From: Amblyornis subalaris
Lineage: Eukaryota > Chordata > Aves > Passeriformes > Ptilonorhynchidae
Reading direction: 5' to 3'
DNA length: 64,000 nt
Assembly (NCBI GenBank): GCA_018881555.1
Contig: JACAXG010000081.1
Coordinates: forward strand, 2,131,457 to 2,195,456
Position numbers and translations under genes: made by a program. The notes beneath the pieces were generated by a model, which saw only the letters and a program-made list of their open reading frames with translations, was not told where the DNA came from and ran no database searches. Position 1 is the first letter of the stretch. Each line of letters begins with the position of its first letter. Below, piece by piece: positions 22,313 through 33,905 of the stretch.

Positions 22313-22332
22313 AAAAAAAAAAAAAAAAAAAA
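22311..22332 (+). repeat. Poly(A) tract overlapping the KCNA3 stop
   Basis: Twenty-two A residues begin inside the TAA stop codon of KCNA3. The tract is genomic and followed by non-polyA 3' sequence, so it is not a cDNA tail. It is directly followed by 'cgacaaacccaaacca', also found after a poly(A) tract 3' of KCNA2. Confidence 0.95.
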
Positions 22333-23000
22333 CGACAAACCCAAACCAAACGAACGGCAGCAAACCCCGAGGATTCGGTAAAACGATACCAATAATAACA
22401 ATAACGATAATAATGCAAAGTGGCTGTGTGTCGGTGTTGTGTGGAACATGCACCATCGTCGGTCTGTGTGTGCCCTCGTTTTTTATACGTTTATTTTTTT
22501 AGATCCTTCCTTTCTAAAGATCCAAAAGTAAAAGGATTTAAAATTCTCCGAGGAAGAGGACAGCGAAAAGGGTCGAGAGGAGGAAGATGAAGACGAACCA
22601 CACTCGCTGTCGAAACAGGTGTTTGTTCTGCAACGTGTTGCAGGGCTGCTTGGCTTTTCGGGGTTTTGGGGAACCTCTCGCTTTGCTCCTGAATTTCCCC
22701 CCCCTTTCCCTAAGGGCAGCGTGTAGCCGATTTCCCTTCCATCACATAAACCCACTTGTTGGATTAACAGACCCGGATTGGGTGGAGGAACGAGGCAAAC
22801 ATGTAGCAGAGCGTGCTGGGAGGGGGCTGGGAGGAAATAACCGTTTAATTTTGCAGAGAGTCTGTTACCACATCCTTAAATGATGCTTGATATTGAAACA
22901 TGTGATGTGCCATTACGGGCACATCACAGATTCCCTTTTTCTCCCCATTAGATCATTTACGAAATTCTAATCTGGCCGGAGACCGAGTGCAATCAATGAT
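22313..23000 (+). other. KCNA3: Presumed KCNA3 3' UTR (proximal part)
   Basis: Follows the stop codon without an evident splice event. AT-richer and complex, with 'aataataacaataacgataa' near 22391 and a CNE-like block from 22840. No canonical AATAAA was found in the first 1.5 kb, so the 3' end cannot be placed. Confidence 0.5.
22901..22928. repeat. Perfect 11-bp inverted repeat (hairpin)
   Basis: Arms 'tgtgatgtgcc' (22901-22911) and 'ggcacatcaca' (22918-22928) are perfect reverse complements around a 6-base loop 'attacg'. It lies about 590 bases after the KCNA3 stop in a high-complexity block. It could fold in RNA as a 3' UTR element or act as a palindromic protein-binding site. Confidence 0.85.
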
Positions 23001-25088
23001 GATTTAAACAGAAAAAAAAAAAAACCTCCAAAGCCCTCGCTTTCTGTTCTTAATTCCCTTCCCCTGTAACCTGATGGAATTATTTCCTCCCATGTCGAGT
23101 TCGGGGCCGTGTGCGGGAGGAGGGAGGCGAAAGGAGCCTGGGATGGGTTCAGGAGGGAGCGATGCNGGCGGGGAGCGGCGGGGGAGCGGGATCCACGAAG
23201 GGCTCCTCGCCGTGCCGGGAGCCTCCAGCCCACCCCGCCGGAGACAAAGGGATATTTCCTGCTCTTTTTGCCATGCCTTTGGAGGAGATGCGGCCGCTTA
23301 TCACCAGAAGATTAAAGCGGCGAACACGCCTTCCAGCGGAAGTCACTAATTCCGACCGGAGCGATGCAGTTGCNATGGCGACCACGGTTTCCTGGGAAAC
23401 CCCCGAAGGTTGTCATGGCATCCCTTCTCCCATCCCCCTTGGTCCTCGCTCTTCCCGCAAAAAAGCCTTTTCCAGACGGTTCCAGCTCCTCCATCCCGCA
23501 GGACGTCGTGGCTCTGCGCCCCCTTCCCGGGCCCGTCCCGCTGCCGCTCCCGTGTGCCGAGTAAGGCAAAGCATCCGTAGGCAATAAGCGCCCCCACATC
23601 CACCCGCCCCTCGCCTTGGCAGCGAAATTTGGGATCCCGCTCCACCGAGAACCACCCCAAACCCAGCGGGAAAAGGCGTCGGGAAGCTCGGCCGCTTTGT
23701 GAAACAAGGGGGACGGTGAAAAACAGGACGGCAAAACAACCAAAAATCCCGCCGGGAAAAATCACCGGCTTCGTCTTCACGTGTGCGCCAGGGGCCACGG
23801 GACATCTGATGGGATCAGGTGAGCTTTGCACGGGGGAGAGTTCAATGCAGTCATAAAGTAACGTTGGGTTTTTTGGGACAAACCCCGTGCTTTCCATGCT
23901 TACTTTTATTTTCCAGCTTATCCCGCTGCTCCCGGGTATTTTTATACACGTTGGGTAAAGTGGGATCCCATCCTATAGCTCCTCTGGTTATATTTGCTTT
24001 TCACTTTGCTTTTTAGGGCTGTGGGAGGAGGAAAGCCCTGCTGCTCCTCTGCAGCTGGATTCCTTCCCTTCTGTGCCAAAAAGGTGATTTCAGTGGTTTA
24101 GTGCTCCCATCCGGCCCCTGCCATCNACACAGGCCAAAGGCAGCTCGGCCTCGAGTGCCTTGGCTCTGGCTCTGCTCAGTTTTGCTGGATTTTGGGTTAA
24201 AAATAGCCAAATTCCTTCGAGGTAGTNCATAGAACAGGGATGGTGCTCAACACCTCCTACAGCAAAGGGAGATTCGGTCCCACCCTGTGCAAGTCACACC
24301 TTTCCCAAGGGTGTGGAGAGGGGAAATTGTCCCGCGAGGTGCTGGCCATGCCAAAATCGGAGTTTAGCTGGGATTTTACCCAGACTGGGAAGGATCTGGA
24401 CAGTTTGTAACACTCTCCCTTAGCCCCGGTTCATGAACCCAAGAAAAACATCGGAGCAGCTCCTTGGCTGCTGGGGTGTGATGGTTTATTGGGGCCACNA
24501 GAGTTTTCATCAGATGGGGCTCTAACAGATGATCTTTATCAGGGAGATGCTCTGGAGAATCCCAGGAAACTACAAACCTGAGATCCCTTGTCGAGGATAA
24601 CTGGGATTCCTTGTCTGGGATAACTGGGAACACCCCCGTGGGTGCCAGTGGGCGGAAATGTCATTTCTNCCTACGAGCTCTCACTTTTTATTGTTATTAA
24701 CTTTTATTGTTATTAAATTTTATTGTTGCTGAAGCTTTCCCACACACCTATTCCTAAAAGGAGGGTTTGAGTTTAAAAGCAGTGGAAATATCTCGCTCAG
24801 GAGAGTTTGCAGATGAGTCTCGGGTCNGTGTTTTCCCTGTAGCAGCTGCGCAGGGTACGGAAACCACATGTTCTCCTGGAAATGGCACAGAGCAATTTTC
24901 AGTTTCTCTGTNGTCTAAAATAAGCAGAAACCTTGCAGGCTGTTGTTGCCTGATTTTTAGAGTGGTTTTTGGGGATTTTTAGGGTAGTTTCAAAGGGATT
25001 TTATTGACAGTGAAAGATGCTTTATGGGAGAGGTGACAAGGAAACTGCTTCACCCACTGGGGTAAAAGGCAATTTTGCTCCAACAGAA
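23001..25088. other. Downstream of KCNA3, no gene recognised
   Basis: CpG-rich to ~23800, then AT-richer. No domain-bearing frame. A (TTTATTGTTATTAA)-type AT stretch occurs near 24687-24727. It may include distal KCNA3 3' UTR but nothing proves it. Confidence 0.45.
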
Positions 25089-25300
25089 TCCCAAACTGGT
25101 TTAGGTTGGAAGGGACCTTAAGGATCACCTAATCCAACCCTCTGCCATGGGCAGGGACACCTTCCACTGTCCCAGGTTGCTCCAAGCCCCATCCAACCTG
25201 GCCTTGGACGCTTCCAGGGATGAGGCAGCCACAGCTTCTCTGGACAACCTGTGCCAGGGCCTCCCCACCCTCACAGGGAAGGATTTCTTCCCTATATCTT
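25089..25300 (-). mobile_element. CR1 LINE 3' fragment (antisense)
   Basis: 'ggttggaagggaccttaagg', 'atcacctaatccaaccctct', 'ccaggttgctccaagcccca', 'ggacaacctgtgccagggcc', 'cctccccaccctcacaggga'. A well-preserved reverse-complement CR1 3' end; the copy begins in the part upstream of the poly-motif tail and is 5'-truncated. Confidence 0.92.
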
Positions 25301-25559
25301 TTCTCAATTTCCCCTTTTCCAGGTTCAAAAAAAATACTTTTCAGTACTGAGTGGTATCACCGAAAAACACAAATTCACTGCTGCTCTGTCTTTTAGATAC
25401 ACCCGAAAAACTGGAAGCGGAAAAGTGGGAGAAGGGGATATCCTTTGGGTCTCGTGCCCTGTTTCCCTCTCTCCCCTCTCTGCAGCCTCACGGGCACCGC
25501 TCAATGGGACAAACCGAGCATCCCGAGCCACCTGCTCCGGTGGAAGGCGTCCCGTGGCA

Positions 25560-25622
25560 GGGAGCTGGGATCGGATGATCCTCGAGATCCTTTCCAACCC
25601 AAACCGTTCCGTGNCTCTGACA
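25560..25622 (+). mobile_element. CR1 LINE 3'-end remnant
   Basis: 'gggatcggatgatcctcgag', 'atcctttccaacccaaaccg', 'ttccgtg': the last ~60 bases of CR1 in sense orientation. Confidence 0.75.
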
Positions 25623-26184
25623 AACACCTTCTGCTCCCTGCTCCGCCGGGCTCCCTGGAGCCGCCTGCCGCACGCGTCGTGCCGGGGACGGAGGGATCCC
25701 TGCAAACCCGCTCTCCCCACCCCAGCGGTCACGGAAGTGGCTCTGCTCCCCCGCCCTGCGCCCCGGCAGGACCAGGGAGCGTTTCGGCAGCCACCGGGGA
25801 GCTCCAGACGAGCCCTGGCCTCGCCCGTTCCTAATGTGCTTAGAGGGGCGGCGTTAGGGGATTAGCGCTAGGGAGCTGCTGTCTGCGAGGCCGAGGGCTC
25901 GCCCAGGCTCGGCTTATTCCATTAAATGGAGGAAAGTGCATTACCGCCAGCCCCCGGCTGGCATTCCCAGCGCCCGGAGAGCCGGCGGGGGGGAGCGGGG
26001 GCCCTGCGGCGCTCGGGAATCCCGGCGGGGTCTCCACCGCCGTGTCCTCGCCGTCCTTGTCCTTTGTGCTGTCACCCGGGAGACGCCGCGGCGCTGAAGG
26101 GTGGGAGCGAGGCTGGAACAGGCGGCTCCCACCCCAGGGATGCAGCCCTGGCGGGCTGGAGCTGCCTCCGTGGGTGCTTTCGGT

Positions 26185-26245
26185 TTATCCCAGAACGTTT
26201 CGGGTTGAAGAGGATCTTGAGGAACGTCTTGTTGCAACCCCTGCG
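26185..26245 (-). mobile_element. Probable CR1 LINE remnant (antisense)
   Basis: 'cccagaacgtttcgggttga', 'agaggatcttgaggaacgtc', 'ttgttgcaacccc' resembles the reverse complement of a diverged CR1 3' end. Weak match, so moderate confidence. Confidence 0.55.
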
Positions 26246-27194
26246 TGGGGGCACTGGGTGCTGTAGAGCCCTGTGCTGCCTGTTTCCTCTTTCCTATCAC
26301 TCTGCCTTTCCCTGTGCCTGTATTTGAGGACCTTCTCCCCTGCTCCAGCCCTGGAAGCTGCCTTGAAACCTTCCACCTCGGTACTAAGGGCTGCAGGNAC
26401 CCGCAGCCACCCCAACCCTGACCCCTCCGCTTGGTACTTTGACCCCGTCATGTTTTTCTCCTGCTTCTTCTCCCTCTTCTCCGTGTGTTTTCAGGCCTGA
26501 ACTCCTCTAAAAAGGTTCTGTTGTTCTCCAGCACAAAAGATGCCCTTCGGGTGCTTGGGGTGGCCGGAGCAGAGCAGTATCCATCCCACCCCACGTGTGG
26601 ACGCAGACNAGGGCTGGAGATATCTCTTTCCTCCAGGAGGGTTAAATTTCTTCCCAGGCAATTGTTCCTGCTCCGTCCCTTGACAAAAGAAGCCGGTTTT
26701 GTTTTTAGTCCCCGGTTCACGGGCAATTAAGCAGCGGCAAAGGGCAGACAAGTGCTTTTCCCGCGGAATGGAAGGAGCCATCCCGGGTCACCGCTCCAAA
26801 GGGGTCTCTCCCGCCGGGATGTGGCGCAGGGAAAGGGTCTTTCGCGGTGGTTGGTGTGTACGGGGAGCGTCGTGTGTAAAATCTGCTTAATTGTGTAGTT
26901 TGGAGCCCTCTCCTGCCAAGCTTTTAAAATATGCATGTCTTGGTGAGAGCGCTGGGAGGCTCCTCNGCCGCCGGAGGGAAGCAGGGCTTGGTTTTCCCCA
27001 CGTTTAAGCGCTTTAACAGGCGGTTTCTGGGTGGGCTGCAAACCTGGGAGTGCAGAGGGACAAATCGGGTTTAAAGGTGGCTTATTTTGCCCTTCAGCCT
27101 CAGTGATGCGTGCGCCTGGAAGGAGAGCTCAGTGCCGCGGCATCCTCNTGCGAGGGCAGCCATGCGGACACGGGAAAACAGGGAATTTCTGGAT

Positions 27195-27262
27195 ATTACA
27201 TGATCTTTGCCATAGATGATCTTTAAGGTCCCTTCCAACCCGAAGCATTCCGATGGTTATAG
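27195..27262 (+). mobile_element. CR1 LINE 3'-end remnant
   Basis: 'catagatgatctttaaggtc', 'ccttccaacccgaagcattc', 'cgatggtta': sense CR1 end. Confidence 0.75.
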
Positions 27263-30200
27263 AGTGCTGTGGGCAGGGCAATATCCTGGAAATTGTCTCC
27301 CACTCCTGTGGAGCCAGTGTTGTCCCCCTGCACATTCCCCTGCTATGGGTCCCTCCCCCAGCAGGAATGGGGTGCTTGGCTGGGCTTTGGGGGGGTTGTG
27401 CAGCAGNAGGATGTGTCAAGGATGGGATGTTGCTGCCTTTCCCCATCTCCCTGGGTGCTGTTTACATGGCAGAGGCCCGGGTGATCCCAATGGGTGCAGG
27501 GTGAGTCCTCTCCCTGTGCCAGAGGTGGGCACTGAGGGTGGAGGGATGGAGCCATGTGCTTCTTTTCCTTGGAAAGGCCTGTGGCTGTGGCCACCACCTC
27601 TTTGACAGGGACATTTTGGGGATGTTTGGGTGCCCCGAGGTGCCTCATCCCAGCTGGGAACCCCTTGCCCAGCAGTGGAGGGTGTTTGATTCGTTTCNGG
27701 GGGTGCTGACTGGGGGTTTCTTAGGTCAGAAACGAGACTGGCACCGGGAGGAGGGTCCAGCCCCAGCCCTGCCTTAGGGAAAANCCATCCCAGGGCAGGG
27801 ACACATTGGCTGCCAGGGGATCCCTGCAGAGCAGCCCCAGCTCCGGCTCCACAGCCCCTCCTGGCTCTTGCTCCAACGGGAGCTCTCCCGGCTCCGCTGT
27901 GGTTGAGCCTGGGATACAATCGAGGCCTTTTACTCCCATGCTTGGCTTCCCAGACAGGAGAATGAGTAATGGTGTCCGTNTCCCAGTGATATTCATCCCC
28001 CCTGACGGTCAGCATGGGACTCCTGCTCTTTGTCCCTCGGCAAATCCCAGATCCTGCTCCTGAGANCCACCCCGCGCATGGAAGGGGGATGTGTGTGGGG
28101 TCCCACGCCGCCCTTTTATCCCTGTTCCTGGCGAAACTCAGCCACAAACACAACCCCCCCGAGCCCCTCTGTGCTTTTCCCTCCAGGAATCAGGTCCCAG
28201 GGTCCGTCTGTGCCTCATCACCGCCCAGAGCCTGAATTTTCCGTGCCGAGGCTGCTGAGCAGCAGGGCAGGGAAACCTCCCCGCGGGGCACCGTCACTCG
28301 TCTCTGCTCCTTACGAACCAAGACACGCTCAAGTAAATCAGAACACGTCTCCCATCTCCTTCAGCTCCTCACTGGAGCCGGGAGCGGCCGGAACGCTGGG
28401 GGATCGCTGCTGTTCCCCTCCCCGGAGCGGGAGCGGCCGTGCCGTGCCGGCTCCGCGCCCTCGCCGTGAGGCCCCGACGGCAGCAGGCGCTGCAGGGTTT
28501 GCTTGGGAGTGATNCATTTCCTCGGGACTTGCACTTCCGACGCTTTTCTGAGCGCGGCGAAGCTCCGTTGCTCTGCTGCGGGGCTCGCGCTTCGNTTTTA
28601 GCATCTCCGAGCACGCCGGGCTCGGGCGTGTGGCTTGCGTGGGAAGATGAGCCGGTGGCCACCTCTGCTCNCCCCAAAGCGCCCTCGGGTTTATTTTGGG
28701 GCTGACCAGCGCCAGATGCTTTGCTTTGCTTCCTCCAAAGCGCCGTCGTAGAACGGATATGGAAAATCCTCCGGGGCCGTGTCGTGGTTTGGTTGGTGGT
28801 GGAAGCACGGAAGGCTCAGCCGTGGCAGCAGGGTCGGGGCTGCTGCAGCGGGGTCTGTCCTCGGGGCGTGGCTCTGGTGGGAAGCGAAAGTTTGGGATGG
28901 GACATGGGTGGGATGAACACTTTGCAAAGTGATTTTTGTATTTGCTGTCGGTGCGAGGAAGGAGCCGAGCGCGGTGCGCCTGGTGGGGGATGCCGTTCGG
29001 GGGGATTGGGGTTGTTAGCCCGTGGAAATGTGTCCCTGCTCCCAGACCCGCAGGGTGGGAGCGCTGTGGGGTTTGCTGCCCGGGCTTTGGGCAGGTTGGC
29101 TCCTCCGTGCCTCAGTTTCCCCATCCGTGAATGAGCCTGAGCAGCTTCGGGCAGTGTTTGCAGCGAAACCCACTGGGGAAGGGAGTGGTGGTTTTGAAGG
29201 ACTCCTCCAAAGGTTTTACGGGATTCAGCTCTCTCGAGGCTGGAAAAGCCTGCAGACCCTCCCCTGGGTACCCCAAGAACCGCAGTTGTTTCCCCTGGCT
29301 GGGGGGAAGCCCGAGGGTTCACCCAGCTCCCTGGGCTGCCAGCTCTGCCTTCNTCTCCCTTCCCACCACCATCCTCCTTTCCTGGGAGTTCTGCACTCTG
29401 CAGCTTCCCTTTTCCACCCTTCTGGCCCGTTTCTCCTGAAATCTCTGTGAATTTAAGGTTGAGAACCCTCTTCCCCCTCCTTGCCNGTCTCTGCTTGGAG
29501 CTGCCACCGTGGCTCTGTAACAATTCCAACCCCACGGTGCTGCAGTGGGTCAGGAATGAGACATNAGAAGTTTGGGCTTCAAATGGCCCTGTCCTGCTGG
29601 GAATTTGGGTTTGCAGGAAGGATGAGGCAGGAATTGCTGTGAAGTGGNTGTAGCACTGCAGGTTTGAGGGGTTTTGTGCCTCTGCACTGAGGCCTGAATG
29701 ATATTCCTCGCTTTAAATCCTTTGGAATTAAGGCAGGAAATCTTCTTTCTGCAGCATCAGAAAGAAGCCTGGGCTGTTCTGTCCCAGGGCTGGAAACTTT
29801 CAGGGATGTCTGGACCAATCCTGGTTGCAAAATGCTCTGAGAAAGCACAGGGAGCCCGAGGAGGAGCGAGCAGGGAACGCGACCTGGGTCCAGCTGGGCT
29901 TTTCACTCGGGAGATCTCCTGGGAATTTGGCTTTATNGCTCCTTTTTCTTAACCCAACTGCCCTGCAATTCCCTGGGAGGAGAGCTTTGCACAAGCACCT
30001 TTATCAGCCAAGCGTGGGACTCGGGGAGAAGAGATATCAATTAATATGATAAGATCTGTTTTCCCTGACCCTGCGTTGATTGGCATCAATTAAATCTTCC
30101 TCTTTCATTCCGTATTAGGACTCTCAGCCTTTCCAGCATATTGCTTGGGATCAGCGACAGATGGCCAGACCCATCATTTCTGCAGGTTTATCCCTTAAAA

Positions 30201-31049
30201 ACCTGTCCCAAACAGGAGCTGTTTTCCAGTCCTCTGGAAGGACTCAGGAGATCCTCACTCCCANGAGCTGCTCCGCCAGCTCTGAGTGCTTGGATTGAAG
30301 TTATTTGGCTCAGCCGATTTAAAAACAACTAATTTTTGTGGCTGCTGTGTAATATCCTCTATTCCTCTTGGGATAGAGAGGATTTCCTCACCCCTGTGCG
30401 GTGGAAAGACATCTGGATCCCTTCAGGAGCCGGAGCAGGGATAGCTCCTGAACGCTCCTGCCTTCTCACTCCCACTGCTGTTCCTACTGAACCCAGGGAA
30501 ACAACACCATTGTCAGGCTGAGCATTTGGCATTCCTTTCCTCACAGGCAAGGACACATCTTGGAAAGGCTCCAGGGTATCCCAAAACACTGCATTATTTG
30601 CCTGGTGGGAAAAAAAATTGTTATTTACTTCTTCATCTGCAGAGTCCCAGCTCCACCATCCCCTTCGTGCCCAAGCCAGTGGCACTTCCCGGGCTGAAGG
30701 TGCTCTTTGGGTGTTATTTGTGTGTTTATTTACTGAGTGTGTAACTCCAGGGATCCTCGAGGATCCCGGCAGCTTGGAGCTCTTCCCGGCTGGCAGGTGG
30801 GAGGGGGTGTAATCCCCCATCAAGCCCAGGCCAATAAAGCAGAAAGCCCAGCCAGCTCTAAGCCTGGGAATGCTCCTGCTGGCACTTCAGGATAAGCTGG
30901 TGCTTGAACAAGGGGCTGGGCTGAGATCCTTGCTGGGAGCACTGAGCCCCTCTGGAAGCTCCTTTCCCCAGGGCTGCACTGCCTTGCGAGGGGAGCTTTG
31001 CTCCCGGAGGGAATTCCCACCTCTCTCCTTTCTCTGCTGGATTTTAGCG

Positions 31050-31799
31050 TCATTCCTGCAACATCACCATCCCTGCATCCTCATCAGCCCTGCAGATGCA
31101 TCCTCGTCATCCCCATAACATCATCACCATCCCTGCATCCTCATCATCCCTGCATCCTCATCATCCCTGCATCCTCATTCCTGCATCCTCATTCCTGCAT
31201 CCTCCTTATCCTGGCAACATCATCCCTGCAATTTCATCATAGCTGCAACCTCATCCTCCATGCATCCTCATCATCCCTGCAACTTCATCCCTGAATCCTC
31301 TTCATTCCTGAATTCTTGTCATCCCTGCATCCTCATCCCTGTTACGTCATCATCCCTGCAACATCATCATCCCTGTACCCTCATCATTCCTGCAAATGCA
31401 TCCTCATCATCCCTGCAACTTCACCTGCAATTTTGTCATCCCTGCATCCTCATCACCCCTGCGTCATCAACCCTGTAGCATCATTCCTGTATCCTCATAT
31501 CCCTGCATCCCCATTATCCCTGCACCTTCATCCCTGCATCTTCTTCATCCCTGTATCCTCATCATCCCTGCAACGTCATCATCCCTGCAACTTCATTATC
31601 CTTACAACCTCGTTCCCACATCCTCATTATTCCTGCAACTTCATTCCTGCATTCCCATCACCCCTGCAACGTCCCCATCCCTACATCCTCATCCCTGCGG
31701 CATCCCCATCCCTACATCCTCATCCCTGCAGCATCCCCATCCCTACATCCTCATCCCTGCAGCGTCCCCATCCCTACATCCTCATCCCTGCAGCGTCCA
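31050..31799. repeat. Degenerate CATCCCTGCATCCTCAT minisatellite (~750 bp)
   Basis: The whole stretch is built from variants of 'catccctgcatcctcatc' (about 18 bases). Toward the right end a higher-order unit of 31 bases, containing 'catccctacatcctcatccc', is repeated about four times (31674-31797) with almost no divergence. Several frames stay open across it and translate to His/Pro/Ser/Cys-rich repeats, an effect of the repeat and not evidence of a protein. Confidence 0.93.
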
Positions 31800-32389
31800 G
31801 AGGACAGGTCTCTCCCTCCTCAGTGCCTGGATCCCAGCCGGCTGATCTCCATCCTGCCTCTCCCTTTGGGGAAAACAGGCTGATTTTGGGGCCGAGCTGG
31901 GGGATGTCCTGGTGCCTCAGGCCAGGCTCCGAGCTGTGGCTGCAGCTCCTCCCAACCNTTCCCTCCTCACGGGCTCCTAAGGGAGCTCCCGGCTCACACA
32001 GGCTGCTCTGGGGGATGGGAATGCTCTGATTGCTGTGGTGGGAACTAAAGGCAGAACACGGACTTTTCGGGAAATGAGAGGGATACAAAGAGTTGAAGGA
32101 AATTTCTAGAAATTTCAGGGTCTTAAAGACAGAGCAGAGCATCTCCCTGCGTTAAAACAGGAGTCAGGCCGAGCCTCCTCCTGCTGTAGAGTTGTGGCTG
32201 CAATTCCNCTTGGATTCAGCACTCGTGGCTCCGGCTCTGCAGAGATTGGGNGATTTTTTGGCCCTTTGTTGGACATCCCCATCCCCACATCAAACAAATG
32301 GGATTTTGGGGTTGAGCCCTGCGGGAGCGACTCCACAGTCCAAGCTCTGGGACTGGGATCAGCCCCAGCTCCTGCCATCCCCCGGACTG

Positions 32390-32660
32390 GGTTTATAAAA
32401 TCAACCAGTTGCTCAATATCTCGTGGATTATATGGGGTCAGAACAAACCCAGCTTGATTAAGATAAAAACCTGATGAGGAAAACCCACTTGGTGCTAATT
32501 ATTCTGGATTTGGAGCTTGATGTGAGATAATAGTTAATAACCAGAATATATTTAATGAATCTTTTTGCTATCTTTAGCTCACTTTAGACTGTGTGGCATT
32601 TAGTCCATTAAAGAATTTTAATTAGCAAATTTTCACTTCGCATTCGTGGGGAATGGAGAT
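32390..32660. promoter_or_regulatory. AT-rich candidate conserved non-coding block
   Basis: High-complexity AT-rich DNA with several homeodomain-type TAAT cores ('gctaattattctgga', 'taatagttaataacc', 'attttaattagcaaatt') sits between GC-rich flanks and lacks repeats. Regulatory function is inferred from composition only. Confidence 0.3.
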
Positions 32661-32918
32661 GGGAATTTGTCAGGGAAGAACAATGTGCAACATCTCTTCC
32701 ACTCTACTTTGAAAAAAAAAAAAACCAACTGCTGGTTGTTTTCCAAAGCTGTGCATAAAAGGGGTTCTTTGCTCTGCCCAACAGAAAACAGAAGAAGTTT
32801 GGAAATGAAGACCTTCAGGACTGTGTTGAGNAGCAAAACATCTCCGAGGAAAGGACAAACATCCCAAACATCCCGGACACGGTGACCGACAGAGGGTCNG
32901 TCCTCCCCAGCTACGCCC

Positions 32919-32952
32919 ATATTCCACATATATATATTTATATATGGAATAT
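32919..32952. repeat. 34-bp near-perfect palindrome
   Basis: 'atattcca' at 32919 and 'tggaatat' at 32945 flank an alternating AT core ('tatatatatttatatat'). The whole can fold back with one mismatch or bulge. It is an AT cruciform-prone site with no recognised family. Confidence 0.8.
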
Positions 32953-33832
32953 TTCCCACGTTATCTGTGTTTTCTACCAAGTGCATTACGCAGGAGGGAG
33001 CACCTCTGGAGCCAGAAGATTGTCTTCAAGTCGTGTGCAGTAGAACGAGGCTGAGCAAAGCCAGGAAAAAGGAGGAGAGACGGAAATCACCTGGACATTA
33101 CTTCAGTCTTTTTTTATTATTATTTAAAAAAAAAAAAAAAAAAAAAAATCGCTTGAAAGATGAAGCAACCAGAAAGGAAATGTTCAGCAGAGCTGCTAAA
33201 ACTCAGCCCAAGTGTTTTGCTCGGGGTGGGAGGGAGTGGGGGGAGCTCGGTCGCTGTCGCTGTTCCCTGGCGAAGGCCACGGGCTGTTCTCAGCTCCTCG
33301 GGAATCTTCTGTCCCATTTTTCTCACTTGCCTGGAAATGCCCTTTATAAGTAGCTCTGTGCTGTACCAAAGGCTGTGATTTACTTTAAATCCTTATTAGG
33401 GAAGTGACATCTCCGCCGGTGCTGGGGAAAATGGTGTCAAACGGTTGGCGAGCTCTGCCTTGCTTTCAGGATCACTCCGTGGAAAAGGAAGGAAAAATCG
33501 AATTTCCAGGGTGGAAAAGGTCTAAAAACCCAAATCCTGGCTGATCATGCTCCTGCTTCATTTCATGAGAGCNTCTGTGCCCTGCTCTGCACCTCCACAG
33601 TGCTTCAGTCCCATGGGAATATTCCAGTATTGCCTTGCTAAATCTATAATTATCAGGAATTCCATCCCTCCTTTGCCCGATGCTGTTTCACTTTGCACGA
33701 TGAGGTTTTTGGGTGGCAGGTTTAGATCCGTGGGCTGCCCGTGCTGGGCTGGGAAGCTGTTAAAGCCGGGCTTTCTGCAACCTCACTGCGATTCCCAGGA
33801 CTGCAGGGATCAATGTTATCCTGGTGCAAAGG

Positions 33833-33905
33833 GATAAATGCAGAAGGATAAATGGCGTGCAAAGGGATAAATGCAAATGGCAAAGGGATAAATGCAAATG
33901 GCAAG
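33833..33905. repeat. ~21-bp tandem repeat (aaagggataaatgcaaatggc)
   Basis: About three and a half copies of a 21-base unit containing 'gggataaatgcaaatggc'; the first copies are diverged and the last two nearly identical. It includes octamer-like 'atgcaaat' words in each recent unit. Confidence 0.85.

Larger units (their letters stand above)
25301..31049. other. Intergenic with three small CR1 remnants, no gene recognised
   Basis: Short CR1 pieces are annotated separately. CpG-retaining blocks near 25830-26120, 26690-26960 and 28370-28620 and an AT-rich homeodomain-like block near 30030-30130 ('tatcaattaatatgataag') are candidate regulatory DNA. Open frames here are short, overlapping and lack domains. 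An AATAAA at about 30831 has no transcript support. Confidence 0.45.

Noticed and set aside
19964..22456. 830-codon open frame antisense to KCNA3
   Set aside because: It mirrors the KCNA3 coding sequence. High GC and the scarcity of TTA, CTA and TCA words in that register leave the antisense open; the product is low-complexity and has no domain.
31316..32029. 237-codon His/Pro/Cys-rich frame
   Set aside because: Translation of the CATCC minisatellite; all frames are similarly open, with no conserved start.
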